Assembly: GCF_052857255.1 (NCBI RefSeq)
Contig: NC_135506.1
Span: 73,979,056 to 74,043,055, forward strand
Length of the DNA stretch: 64,000 nt
Source: Amblyomma americanum
Taxonomy: Eukaryota > Arthropoda > Arachnida > Ixodida > Ixodidae
Reading direction: 5' to 3'
The notes under the pieces were generated by a model that was not told the DNA's origin, searched no databases, and saw only the letters and a program-made list of their open reading frames with translations. Of the stretch, positions 1-11,439 are shown one piece after another. The first letter of the stretch is position 1; every line of letters begins with the position of its first letter. The translations under genes were made by a program, and so were the position numbers.

Positions 1-1866
1 CCTAATACAATCGTCAATTTTTGACCGACAGACAATCCTACATTCGAAGCCAGGATAAGGAACATGGTCCTTTTCATTTAAAAACCAGGGGAGCCCCTCA
101 GGGCGCGGTGCTCTCTCCCCTGTTGTTAAATCTGGCTATGATGTAACAGCCGGCCCAGATGGGTGGTGTCGCCGGTGTGCAGCATGATATGTACGCCGAT
201 GACATCACCCTGTAGGCCACGCAGGGCTCCCTCGGCGACATTGAGGCCAACCTGCGGCAGGTGGCGACCATAGTGGACCGTTATGCTCGCCGCTGCGGCT
301 TCCAATGCTCCCCCCAAAATCTGAATTTGTGCACATAGGCCCCTCACCAAATTGCCCAGTCAAAATTGCATTGTCTCGTGAGACAGGTCCCATCCCTGAA
401 AATATCGAATTCCATGTACTGGGGCTCTTTAAAAATCAACACAAACGGTCAGAAACGACATTGACCAAACTCCGTAAGCTGGGGGACCAGGTGGGCCGCA
501 TGGTCAGCCGTGTTTCTAACAAGCTTCGGGGGGTTACGATGCAAGGACGCCTTGCGGCTGGCGCATGCATTTGTAACCAGTCGAATTCTGTATTCGACTC
601 CGTACCTCCACCTGCGGAAGCAAGACGAGAATGCACTCGAAGTCATCCTCCGCACAATTATTAAGCGGGCCCTGAACCTCCCCGTGAACACCTCCACCCA
701 GCGTCTCCTGGGGATGGGTATGGTTAACACGTTTCGGGAGCTCCGGGAAGCCCACTTGACCAACCAATATACACGTCTCTCGAAGACATCGTCGGGTCGC
801 CGCCTCCTTGCGCGACTACATATCCAACACACCACTCTCATGGAAGAGCGCATACGAATTCCATCCCAGTGGAGATGCGCCCTCCACGTGCGCCCTCTTC
901 CCGCGAACATGACCCGTGAGGACCATAATGGCCGGCTCCTGGCGCGGGCGGAAGACGTGTCCCGCCACTATAGATCGAAACCCGGCGTATTCTACGTGGA
1001 CGCCTCCGGCCTTCACCATGGGGGATGGTACACGGCCGGAGTCGTCCACGAATCAGAAACAGTGAATGGCCTTACTTTTCGAGCCCGTGACATAACACAC
1101 GCGGAGGAGGTGGCCATAACATTGGCTGCATCTCATCCCACTTCCAAAACAATTATTTCCGACTCGCGGGGGGCTGTCGGAACGTTGAGCAGGGCTGGGT
1201 ACCGTACCTAGCCTACCGCCTTCTCCAAAACAGCGTCTATACCGGGGACCCCGCTCACGGGAGTATTGCTTGGGCTGCTGCTCACATGGGTCTTGAGGGA
1301 AATCAGGAAGCTGACGCCGCCTCCCGCGCGCTTTCTCACCGGGCATTCCCCTCCCACCCCAACGATCAGGAGCTCGAATTCACACCGGCTTACTCTTTCC
1401 AAGACATTGTTTTACTCTATCAATCTGGCCACAGCCTTTATCCGCGCCCGTGTAAAGGCCTCTCTAAGGAAGAGGCGCGGCTTCTGCTCTGCCCTTATAC
1501 TAATACTTTGCCGTGCCCGGCAGCTCTCAAACACTTTGACCCTTCTTTCTCGGGCAGCTGTCCGCACTGTGCGAAGAAGTCTTTAGACGTCTACCACCTG
1601 GTGTGGACCTGTCCCTCCAACCTTGCTATCCCCCTCATCCCAACCCCACCCTGGAGGACTGGGAGGCGACCCTGCTCGGCTGCTCTGACCTACAGGCTCA
1701 AAAGGCCTTGGTTGCGCATGCCCTGGCAGCGGCTGACGCCACTGGGGTCCCGTACTAGGGACCCCACCTAGTGTTTGTGAGGGCCGGCATCTTAAGGGTC
1801 GGTCCATTCATACCTCCCTGTAAATACTTTTTTTCTTAGCCAATAAATGTTTTCCACCACCACCCG
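1..1866 (+). mobile_element. I-like LINE, 3' part (RT end and RNase H), decayed
   Basis: This is the 3' part of a non-LTR retrotransposon whose 5' part lies outside the window. Reading frames on the + strand give the end of the reverse transcriptase palm: a GAPQGAVLSPLL motif near 90-125, then a YADDITL catalytic box near 188-210. A thumb region follows, then an RNase H domain with YVDAS near 990-1010, an acidic HAEE near 1097-1108, SDSRGAV near 1160-1180 and a degenerate HxGxxGNxEAD block near 1284-1318. A CxxC...H...C cluster near 1558-1610 matches the C-terminal zinc motif of tick I-like elements. The frame is broken by a stop near 148, a frameshift near 540-600 and a stop at 1209. The 3' end is an AATAAA-like signal followed by CCACCACCAC, the same tail as the element ending near 31888, so the two belong to one family. 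Confidence 0.88.
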
Positions 1867-2710
1867 CAGGGAGCGGAGTTGGGCGGAGGTCCGTCATTAT
1901 GTTCTAAGTTCTGCGAGAAAGACGCTTCTTTCTTGTGCAGGAGCCGTGATATTCGAAGAAATCTGTTCAGTGCCCTTAGTATCGGAAAGCTTCGGAAACA
2001 CTATCGGAAAGCTTCACATATTACGTGGAACAACAGCGAACCGGTGCCTGTCGATTAGAGCTCACAACGCTCTATCTGAAAACACATCGGCACACTCCAG
2101 TACACATACGTGTCCTAAGAAACTCGCGTGCAAGAGTTGTACCTAAGTTTCACTTTTTTTAATAAGCAATGAATAACATCTTTCGCCTATTTTTATAACA
2201 CTATGCGCTCAACTCTGCCTAACCAGCTAAACTTTCCTCTGCTCATATGAAGAGGATATAAAAAGTGTTCATGAAGTTTGGAAATATAGTATTGAGCCGA
2301 AATTCCAACGGCACGGTGAAATAGGAAGTTGTTCGGAGGAGCACTGTCACTTATTTACCACTTTAAGCGCCTATTTACTTTTAATAGGTACAGAATTTTG
2401 AGCAGTCATTTGCTTTGGAATTGATTCTTCATTCAGCGAATTATGTTTCGTGTTCACGTTCACAGAAGCTCAGAAAGTTTACATTGTGATGAAGGTGGCC
2501 AATAGAAATGCTTTGATAAGTTACTAACTCAAGAACTACATCTTTTCTTTCAAAGGACACCAAGATGCGTTCCGAGGCCAATCGAAACTGTAAACTGAGC
2601 ATCAAAAGGAAACCATGTAAATGTGCGGCTCTTAGAAAACAAAACGCATTGCTATAGAGTAGACAAACGCGTGTATTTTTAGCAGGGGGTGAATCGTGTT
2701 GAACAATTAT
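1867..2710. other. No gene recognised
   Basis: This is AT-rich anonymous DNA after the LINE tail. Short open frames exist on both strands, but none has a recognisable motif or coding-like composition. Confidence 0.5.
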
Positions 2711-2724
2711 TATCAAAAGGGGAA

Positions 2725-2830
2725 ATTGTTGGGCTAGTTGATTCATAATACTGGAACGAAACAGAGCGAAAACACAGGACTACAGAAAGGAAGAAAACAG
2801 ACAGAACGCCGACATCCAACTGGGTTAATT
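2725..2830. repeat. Fragment sharing a terminal motif with the hairpin element at 17.8 kb
   Basis: Positions 2729-2746 (TTGGGCTAGTTGATTCAT) match 17836-17853 with one mismatch. In both places the motif is followed by a purine-rich stretch with acgaa and acaaag-type words. I read this as the end of one dispersed repeat family whose autonomous parent is unknown to me. Confidence 0.4.
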
Positions 2831-2937
2831 TCGTGCGAGAAAGCATTGCATACAGATAAAAAAGCACAAGAAAAACACAAAATAATGGCAATATAATTTG
2901 CTTGTATCTAAGAAGCCTGCTTCTTTCTTTTTTGAAG

Positions 2938-3111
2938 GTCTACGAAAATTTCGACCACTTGGGGTTTTTTGACATGCACTGGCATCGCACAGTACACGAC
3001 CCTCTAGAATTTCGCCTTCATCGAAATTCGACCGCAGCGGCTGGGATCGAACCCGCGTCATTCGGGTCAGCAGCCGAGAGCCGTAACCACTGAGCCACCG
3101 TGGCAGCGGTA
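2938..3111 (-). mobile_element. Ruka-like tRNA-derived SINE, 3' truncated
   Basis: Read on the minus strand, the element starts at 3111 with a tRNA-like head: an A-box-like GTGGCTCAGTGG and a B box, GGTTCGATCCC, at about 3045-3055. The body contains the AATTTCGA...GAAATTCTAGA core. It stops at 2938 after the CCAAGTGGTCGAAATTTTC segment and lacks the usual 3' part with GACGTTAAAC. The best full copy for comparison is at 33004-33247. Confidence 0.85.
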
Positions 3112-3127
3112 GACGAGAAAGCACCCG

Positions 3128-3195
3128 ACGTGAAATACAAAGGTCGTGTGTTCAGATCCCACCGACGGCATGTGGTTGTTTTTTTCTTCATTCTA
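3128..3195 (+). mobile_element. Short fragment of a second tRNA-like SINE
   Basis: A B-box-like GTGTTCAGATCCC at about 3148-3160 is followed by CCGACGGCATGTGG and a T-rich run. It directly abuts the inverted SINE at 2938-3111. Only the second half of the head and the start of the tail are present. The call rests on the box B match and on position. Confidence 0.4.
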
Positions 3196-3199
3196 ATTA

Positions 3200-5930
3200 G
3201 GTATATTTGAGCGAAGAAACAATTTCACTAATAATCCTTCATTGATAAACGCCTGAAATTGAAAAAAAGAAAACCATCCTCTCTGCATCTTGTTTTCGGT
3301 GACTGCTGGCTTTCTTGATGTATCTCATAACGAGGCTCTCGGTTTTGCCTTCTGTTGTCTGCTCAAAACAAATGCAGTTTCGTTAAAGTACGTTGCAAGG
3401 GAAGCAATAGCGGTGACGTGACGCGCGGCTGAAAGAAGAAATACAGTAAATGGGGAGCAAAACTTAATCTTGGATACCGCTTTCTAGTCCTCAAAAACTC
3501 AGAGCCAACGCGAATTGATCTTGGATGGGAAATCGTGTTGTCTTCAATAAGACATGTCTCAGGCCAGCAGATCTCTGTCGAAAAGACATCATTTCAGAGC
3601 CCGCGGGAGCCGAAGCGATTGAAGACACGGACACAAGCTTAAACAAAATGGTAAGTTTGAGAGGAGCTAATAAATAAAAAAAATGAGTGTCAGTTCGAAA
3701 ATACAGCATACCCGTTCTGTTGCTTTCTTTTTCTTTATTTGTTGCGCACGCAGTTCACCGATATTGAAGCTGCAGCATTAAATATACACGTTGCCAACTG
3801 ATTGTTACCTTCACGGCTTCTCTGGTTTATTTTCCAAAGTGGGCGCTAAAGATACTTAGCAGTTAGGTGTGACGGTCACTGTACATAAAGACTGCTTTTA
3901 GAGAAGAAATACTTCTTGCGCTTTGCTCCCGTAGCAATGCCATAAAGCTTTTTGTTTTCCAAACCATTTTCAGGACAATTATTGAGCATTGAATTTTGGT
4001 CGTAGTAATGAACTACGGAAAGTTTTGATAAATATCCTTGCGACCGACGTACTAAGATAAAGTATCCCATTCCCGAGAACAACACCGAGAAATGTTGACG
4101 TCCTCGCGCCGACAAAACGCTCATCATTTGATGCACAAGCACAGCCAGAAACTCCATTCATTACACTTATGAAGTCTTGTTTCTCTTTTGTTTTAAAGCA
4201 TGGTTCGAACCGAGGATAATAGATTCCATCGATTGTCAGACATTGGTTCCGACGCTACTGCGAGGTATTCAGTGGGGGCTTCGCTCTTTCACATAAAAGA
4301 TGAGAAATTAATAAAAAAACACGAAACACGCGAAATGTGTGCTGCCCTGATACAGTTTCATACACACGTCACAGTCTTCTTGGGGTTTGAGGGGCCATAT
4401 TTTAGTCGTCGGGCAAACATCATTTCCATAAGGAGGCGATTCAGGATATTTCCTTCATCTGAGATACGGGTACAAGCTAGGAAGTCTAATATATAGTCGA
4501 TAGCCACTAGTCGGAACCTTGTACGTGCCTTTAGGGTAGAGATAATGCATTGTGAAGGGCATGGTATTTTTGCCGCTAATATTTGGAGTCGTTTAGAGGG
4601 CCGCGAATTTTGAGTGGGTGGCTGTATTCAAGAATAGTGCGGCCGTTGATCCTTAGATTGATTCGACCTTGAGAGGCTGCTACCACGGCCAATGAATCAG
4701 TCTGCCGTCCTCTTAGTGATGAAAGTGCTAATATTTTACTGAAGGTGCTTCTTTTTATCAGAATAGTTCGTGTCTGGCTTTTTGTTATTCCAAAATACTA
4801 TTTTGGCTCCATTATTAGAAAAGTTTTTTCACACCTCTTTTACTTCATTTATTATTCAATTAATTATATATGCACTGGTCCACTTGCTTGTCATTTTATT
4901 GTCATTTGACTGTTTCCATCGTATGGAAATGCAGACCGCCCTTTTAGAGCTAAATTTAAACAAAGACATTACAGTTGTCTTTTTGAGATGCGCAAACTAT
5001 CCTTAACTTCTGGTGCGTGCAAAAGAAATTATAAAACGTTTCCTTTATTTAAATGACAAAAGGAAAGAATGGCCATTGTTCTTCTCATTTTATTCCAGTG
5101 TCAAAGTGTAGCAATTACTGCATAACACAAGAATAATCGACTATCCACATGAAATGCACTGTAAAACTCGCACTTTTGTTCTCAGGTGGAACACTGTCGT
5201 TCCTAATGGAGCAGGGGTATGGAAGGAACGCCGGCCTGTGTACTTGTATCGAAGTCAAATGGCCGTCATTCTATAAACCTGATCACTGCGGTAGTCGTTC
5301 TGGTGAGTTCTGCGCCTTACAGCCTCTGTTAGAAAGCGAAAAGAAACAAACAAAAAATAGGTACCCGAAAATGTTCCGTCTCCCTGAAACGAGGACAGTC
5401 GTGTCGGCAAAACGTTTCTTTGTTAGCTTTTGTTTACCCACCAGCGGGTTTTTTGAGTGATGCATAGTGCCTGTTGATTTTATTAGAGATTGATTCTCAT
5501 CATTGTATTTAGCCGCCTACGTCGCAGTATTGCTTGAAAATGTTCTTTGTTCACAGAGAAACTTGCTATTGCCGAATTATGCTCCTATTACACACCGCAT
5601 CCCACAGAAATGACACAGTTGCATATGTGGCAACTACATGCTTTGGAGCTGTGTCTTTTGTGAATGAGTCGTCGTTAGTAATGATTTATGTAAGTTTTAC
5701 ACTCAGGCACTTTTTATTATTTTTATTTTTGGAGAGGTGGCACTCATAACACGTTTACGTTGCCATCTTTATGAAAATTATAATTGAATTTGAAATGTGC
5801 GGTTTAGTACACCGATGCAACACATGTACTACGAGGGAGGCCGTAGTGCAGGACTCTCGAATAATTTACACCACTTGTGTTTGTGGTGCTCTCGAGTGCT
5901 CTGGTATTGCACAGCACAGATGCGTTCTTT
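3200..5930. other. No gene recognised (2.7 kb)
   Basis: This is anonymous AT-rich DNA. The open frames are short (60-103 codons) and share no motif with known families. A very decayed LINE relic may lie at 4430-4700 on the minus strand, but it is too degenerate to call. Confidence 0.5.
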
Positions 5931-5935
5931 TCTAT

Positions 5936-6035
5936 TTCGTCTCCATCGATGTACAGCTGCCGTGGTCAGGATGGAAGCCGTGACTCTGAGATCAGCAGCC
6001 TGGCGCCCAAGTGACCAAGCCGCCGTGACTGGTCC
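5936..6035 (-). mobile_element. Very decayed Ruka-like SINE head
   Basis: The order TCTCCATCGATGT...GCCGTGGTCAGGAT...AGATCAGCAGCC...CCAAGCCGCCGTGA follows the inverted SINE layout seen at 33120-33240, with many substitutions and a damaged B box. Confidence 0.5.
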
Positions 6036-6334
6036 AACTTTACGCGTACATATCAGTATTTTAAGACGTCTTGCCTAAGAGGAACTTTTGAAAGGTTTTT
6101 ACAGCGTTGTTTGCTGCAGGAAATAATTTTTTTTCGCATTTAAGCTGGAGCACGTACTAACGCATTTAGATTATGGCGTTAGTATTCGCTTCCTGACATT
6201 GTCGTTTTCTAGCGAACAGTACGCGCTACAAACACAATGCACACTATGCAGAACACTACAAAGAACAAGGCAGGACACCCGTTAGACACAACATCCGTTA
6301 GGCTGTGAGATGCATCGTAGTAGAAACGATCTGG

Positions 6335-6490
6335 AGTAGTTTAAGCCACTAGGGGTTCTTCAACGCACACTGACATCATGCAGAACTTTTTGTATTTTGC
6401 CCCCACCGCCCGTGAAAAGCAATAACCATGGTCAGGATTCTACCCCGCGCTCAGCAACTAAGGCTATTGAGCACTGAGGCGAATGTGCTG
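6335..6490 (-). mobile_element. Very decayed Ruka-like SINE
   Basis: On the minus strand the blocks match the SINE in order. 'CACTAGGGGTTCTTCAACGC' at about 6350-6369 corresponds to the part usually read as CACCTGGGGTTCTTTAACGC. 'CGCACACTGACATCATGCAG' follows, then a head remnant ending near GAGCACTGAGGCG. The A and B boxes are damaged, so this copy is old and surely inactive. Confidence 0.55.
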
Positions 6491-6496
6491 GTTGTC

Positions 6497-6840
6497 ATCA
6501 TCATCGTCATCATAAATCTGAATACACCCACTGCAGGGCAAAGGCCTCTCCCATGTCTCTCCAATTAACCCGGTCCTTTGCCAGCTGCGCCCACGCTGTG
6601 CCTGCAAACTTTTTAATCTCATCCGCCCACCTAACTTTCTGCTGACTCCTGCTACGCTTGCCTTTTCACAGAATCTACTCCGTTACCCTTAAAGACCAGC
6701 GGTTATCTTGCCATCGAACCACGTGTCCTGCCCAAGCCCATTTCTTCCTCTTGATTTCGTCTAGGACGTCCTTAACCCGCGTTTGTTCCCTCACCCACTC
6801 TGCCCGCTTCCGGTCTCCTAAGGTTACACTTATAATTTTT
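6497..6840 (-). mobile_element. RTE-like LINE, C-terminal end of ORF2
   Basis: Translated on the minus strand, the segment gives the conserved C-terminal tail of RTE-clade ORF2: a KRKKWAWAGHVVRWQDNRWS block at about 6700-6770, then KVRWADEIKKFAGTAWAQLA at about 6580-6650, then DRVNWRDMGEAFALQW. The 3' end is a very short UTR with a GATGATGATGAC repeat at 6497-6515, as is usual for RTE elements. At least one stop interrupts the frame between the two blocks. It is a 5'-truncated copy; the same region recurs at 20025-20230, 48966-49380 and 51833-51975. Confidence 0.8.
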
Positions 6841-7019
6841 CTTCTTGTTGTTGTTCGTTGTTCTCGCCGAACGCAAAATAATCAAGCAGGAAAGTATTTG
6901 AGAATTCGGCACTATAGTATCTAAATAATTGAAGACAGACGTTAGCGCAGGTAGCGCCGCCTCCCAGAAATAACAAAAAAAACAGCAGAGACACGAACGC
7001 AGCGTTGTGGTAAAGATCC

Positions 7020-7340
7020 ACTCATCCGTCTCCCATCTTCTGTCGTCTTATCTAGGGTTTGAAATAAACGTAGTCGGTCAGATGCTTTGCGCACGGAGAG
7101 CGATGGCATCCTGTAGGTATTTTTCACTGTGGCGAAGCGCTGGATTCGAGAATAAAATGCCAAAATCAGCCGCACTGCTTTGTTTAACAACGCCTCAAGG
7201 TTTTTTGTCCAACGGACATGATGGGGATGCCAACTGATACATGCGTACTCTAAATAAGGCCGCATGAGCGAGTTATGCCCATGAAGTCTAATGCTCCCGC
7301 GGCTGACGAGGGGAAGACGATTGAGCAAACCGACCTTGAT
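7020..7340 (-). mobile_element. CR1-like LINE, RT thumb fragment
   Basis: The minus-strand frame (within 6942-7373) contains LMRPYLEYACISWHPH followed by a KNLEALLNKAVRLIL segment and a LSVRKASDRLRL segment. This is the order found after the reverse transcriptase palm in CR1, L2 and jockey-type elements: RP.LEY...W.P, then the basic helix, then L..RR...RL. No catalytic RT motif remains and both ends are cut off. Confidence 0.6.
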
Positions 7341-7740
7341 TTTAACATGTGATCGTTTTCTGTTAAATTGCAATTAACTGGTATCCTGAGATACTTCAAC
7401 GTCGAAGCTGAATAAATTTTAATCCTTAGAATTGCGCATGAAATAAGCGGACGTAGGCGTTAACTTAAGACATTTCCTTTGGTTCTGCGTTGATTTCCTT
7501 CTGCCTTAGAGAACACTATTATGCTAATTTGTTGAGGGCAATCAGCAACAGAGATGTCAGTTGGCCTCTTTATTACTAAGGCTCGTTATCGTCAGCGTTC
7601 TTGTCATAGTTAGTCATGCTAATATATTTGCCACTCTTATTACTGCCCAATAACACTGTACTTTAGCTTCATCATTAGTGCCCCACGCAAAAAATTACCA
7701 GGCAGCCACCAGTTTTTTATTGCTGACCAGAATCCTGCAC
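7341..7740. other. No gene recognised
   Basis: I see no repeat, ORF or structural motif that I can assign. Confidence 0.4.
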
Positions 7741-7741
7741 C

Positions 7742-7802
7742 ACACCGATGTTCTTGCATTTCGCCTCCATCGAAATGGTGCTGCCGCGATCGGGAGGCCC
7801 AT
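7742..7802 (-). mobile_element. Tiny Ruka-like SINE scrap
   Basis: CATTTCGCCTCCATCGAAAT followed by GCTGCCGCGATCGGGA matches the inverted junction between SINE body and head. Nothing recognisable lies on either side. Confidence 0.5.
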
Positions 7803-10800
7803 TGTGGTAGGATTTGGAAACTGTACGCAATATCCACTAAAGCCCCTACTCGATAGGCACTTTGCGCCACGTGCTGGACGTACACGCGCGATAGCCACCT
7901 CATACCGGGCTTCGAAAAGAGGCATGCGTCTCCATGTTCCCGGTGCTGGCTTTCTCCCCACCTCGCGAGGACTGAAACAATTGTAGGCCGCTAACAAATG
8001 AAGCGAGAGGAGCGGAAATAACTTCGAGCCGCGAAGAAAAGGGTCGGGGAGAGCTCCGCGGCTTTCCGATTGTTGTAAATTGGACCCCACTTCTGACGCA
8101 ATACGGCGCGTGTAGCGCACGCATCAAATATCTGGCAAGAACAGACCAGAGCGTAGGAGCTCACGCTGGCTGTGGCTTGTGCCGTGCGCATGCGCAGACC
8201 GGCTCTTGCATACGTGCGTAGACCATGCATGGCGCGAGTGTCAGCAGACGGAACGTTTGAATTTGTATGTTGTGTTGCCCCTGTTCAGCGTGCATTGCGT
8301 TCTTAAAGGTGTATAAGTGGCAAAGCAAACTTTACGACCTTGCAATCGAACGCAGACATTTACAAGTACATTGCACAGTATGCTGCATAGGGGGAATGTA
8401 TAAAAAATCACCTGCTTGGCTTGAGCGGCATATCGTAGTATAATAGCGATTTTCTCTACCTAGAGGAGGCGCTTCAAAAAATTCATTATGACGGCGTTAC
8501 GGAGGGCTGCACCAAGGGGCACACAAATAGAATCGCGTTTTTTTTTAATTTTCAGAATAATCTCGTACTTTTTACTCGACGGCCGGAGCATCATCCGGAT
8601 CACACAACTCTTTTTCTCCCTTGTGGGAAAAAATTCGGAAAGGCAAGGCAAAAAACTGCTCTGTTGCTTTTGAAAACGGCTGGCGTGAGAGTAGTAGTAG
8701 GTGGTAGACGTGCACATTGGAGATACTTGAAGATCCATGACATGGATGATGAAGGCCCTTGAGCAACATGTGGATAACAAAACTAGAATGTGAAGTAAGC
8801 AAGATGCAGCGATTGTCAATTTTTTATGCTGCTTTGCAGAAAACAAGCTAGAGAAATTTGCCAGTCACTGTTGCTTCAGTGTTAAATGATAATGGTGCTC
8901 TTTTTTTTACTTTTTTACACCTTTAAACTTGGCAAACTACATTCTATTTTAAATAAGAATATAGAATTTTAATCATGTGTTGGATGTGGAAGGAGAGAAT
9001 ACTGAAGGCTCCTTTTTACGCGCCCTGTCTTTTCGGAGAAATTCACTGAGCATTATGCCCTCAGTTTGTTCTTGAGCAATGCATTATGAGCACCCAGGGA
9101 CTTTCCGACATGTTAGCACTACTCCGGATGGCGAAAGTTTCGACCCGGGCTTTTCGTCATCAACGCACACTTTCCGGGTGTCGACATGCCGACAAGCCGA
9201 TAGCGGCGTTCCTTTGTATTACACGGTGGCTTTCAGCAACCGGAATAGATGCCCTTGTGGCTCGACGTGTTTGAGTATATAGCTCAAGTTTCGCGGAAAG
9301 CCTTTTTCTCCTCGTCTGCCGCGCAATAAGCGTGACATACATTTGTGCTTGAACGTTGATATTTTTGCTCGTTTGTGCGGTGGAGGCATTGATGGACGAA
9401 GTCACGCTATGCCCGAGCGATAGATAGAAAGGGAGAGGCAAGGTAAAAGCATGGAAAAAAAAAACTACGCGGACCATTCTAGCGTAAGCTGGCAGCGCTA
9501 CCTACATCGACAATGGGAGGATTTCGTAGCACTGAAGATACACGGCCGCGCGCTTGAAGAGGAAACGGTGTTCGCCCTGTACGAAAGAGAAAGCATCGCC
9601 TTTTGCTCATGCATTATGGGTCATAGCGGATGACACTTGCTGCAATCAGACAACATGTGAACCAATAAGGCGTCGTACTAAAGGAGCTATCATAGAATTA
9701 AAACGCTTTTGTCGTGAATAATAAGCCTGGAAATAAGAGAAGTGGGAATAGAATTTCAAAAATGTTTTGAAGTGCATGCCAAGATTGCATAAAAAAAGCA
9801 CCACTCAGCGGATGATAACATCACCCTCAGAGATAGGGATAACACCACCAGCCGAGGTAACGCCACCCCCTAAGATTATTCATTATGAAAAAAATGTTGC
9901 GCACTCTTTTGCTCTGACTTTGGATGAAAACTGCTTTTAGACTATGATTTATGCCAAGTTTCCTCATAATTGACCTAGCAGCATCTATGCTTAAAAGTCG
10001 CCGCGTACAAGTTAACTTCAGTTACGCGTTTCACCAGGCACGATGGTGAATTATATTCATGGAATGATGATCTTTGGGACGGGCAAGCGCTTTCAAAGAA
10101 CGATTATCTTATCGAGATACTATACTAATCAAAAGCTACTTCAGACGTCTTACGCGAGTTCAAAGTCTTGCAAACAAACGCTGTGTCGTCGAGTCTGGTA
10201 TAGTGCTCGAAGCACAGGGAATAAGTGTGCTTAAAGGGTAACTAGGCTCGCTGAGACGAGCACCGCTATCTATCCTCGTAAAGCGACAACAAGCTGGTTC
10301 TCCGAAGTGGACCTTGTCTGTTGCATGACTTGCTGTGTTTATTTTGAGCTGTACATAATTGAAAACTTCGGAGCAATACCGATATCAAGTCTAAATTTGT
10401 TACCTCTAATGATCAGCTAATTTAAATTATGGAAAAAGTTTCAAAGTTTTGTCATCACGTCACTACTGGCTCCTGGGTTAAAGAAATGCGACCCTTGGTA
10501 GAATAATGAAGAAAAATCTCTTACGGTTAAATTCAAATGTACAAATTAGGCTTTTCTTGAAGAAGAATACAACCACGATCATATTCTGAGGAACGTTCAA
10601 TGATAAAAAAGAAAAGAACTTAGTGATTACTGAACCTAATGAATACTCAGAAGGTATGACTGAAAATCTGACCTTTTCTTTTGTTTTAAATAGTAGTCGT
10701 TTGCACCAATAATGCCCATGAGATATTTTAAGCTACAGTGTTGAAGTTAGAACAGAATTCGTTCGTTTGTGCAAACTGCCTGTTTCCTTTCATACTGCAG

Positions 10801-11399
10801 CTGGTTGCTGTGCATGAAAATCTTGCCAGGTGCTTAAATTTAGGTTTTCAATAGCGTCGTGTAAACTGTCTGGTACAGGCAGAGTTACGTGAGCCAGAAA
10901 GTCTTTCAAGTCATGCAGTCCGAGAAAAAGGTAGTAAAATGAAATCGGCCCCTTTGGTAAAGACAAGACTAAATCCTACTTTCTACGGCAATACCACATG
11001 CGGCCAACGGTCGAGGGGATTTCTTCGAAGTCACACCAAAACCTCACTGAACAACTTGTATGTTAAGGAAAAGAAGACTGTTTTCGTATGCACGCTACGT
11101 TCAGTCCTGCATGCCACACACAGCCACCTATACTAAAGAGAGTTCTGGCTAAAACCCCTGGAAACAATGAGAACCAATTGAACCCAACGGGGCTAAGTAA
11201 GCTGGTTGAAAATCGGGCCAACATTAGTTCCTTACTTTGAGTAAGAATTGTAATCGTGGTGCTTTCCTCCGGTTATGGGCATTCACTTACACGAAAGAAA
11301 AATTGACGGTGGTTTAGCTCTGGTTAAACCTGGAGTGACGCGATAGCTACAGCTGGCCGAGTGGAACATAATCAGTTGAATTGCAAAGCCTGTCTTTCG
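7803..11399. other. No gene recognised (3.6 kb)
   Basis: This is anonymous DNA. The only local pattern is a weak repeat at about 9817-9872, where gataacatcacc, gataacaccacc and gtaacgccaccc recur at roughly 24-bp steps. The longest open frames (128-141 codons, 7695-8120 and 8460-8846, both minus) have no recognisable motif and are probably chance. Confidence 0.45.
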
Positions 11400-11439
11400 C
11401 CGCTCCGTTTCTTCTTTTTCTTCTTTTGCTTCTTCTCCT

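Noticed and set aside
4430..4700. Possible LINE relic on the minus strand (a LRINGRTILEYSHPLKIRG-like reading)
   Set aside because: It vaguely resembles the segment after the RT of I-like elements, but there are many stops and no second motif.
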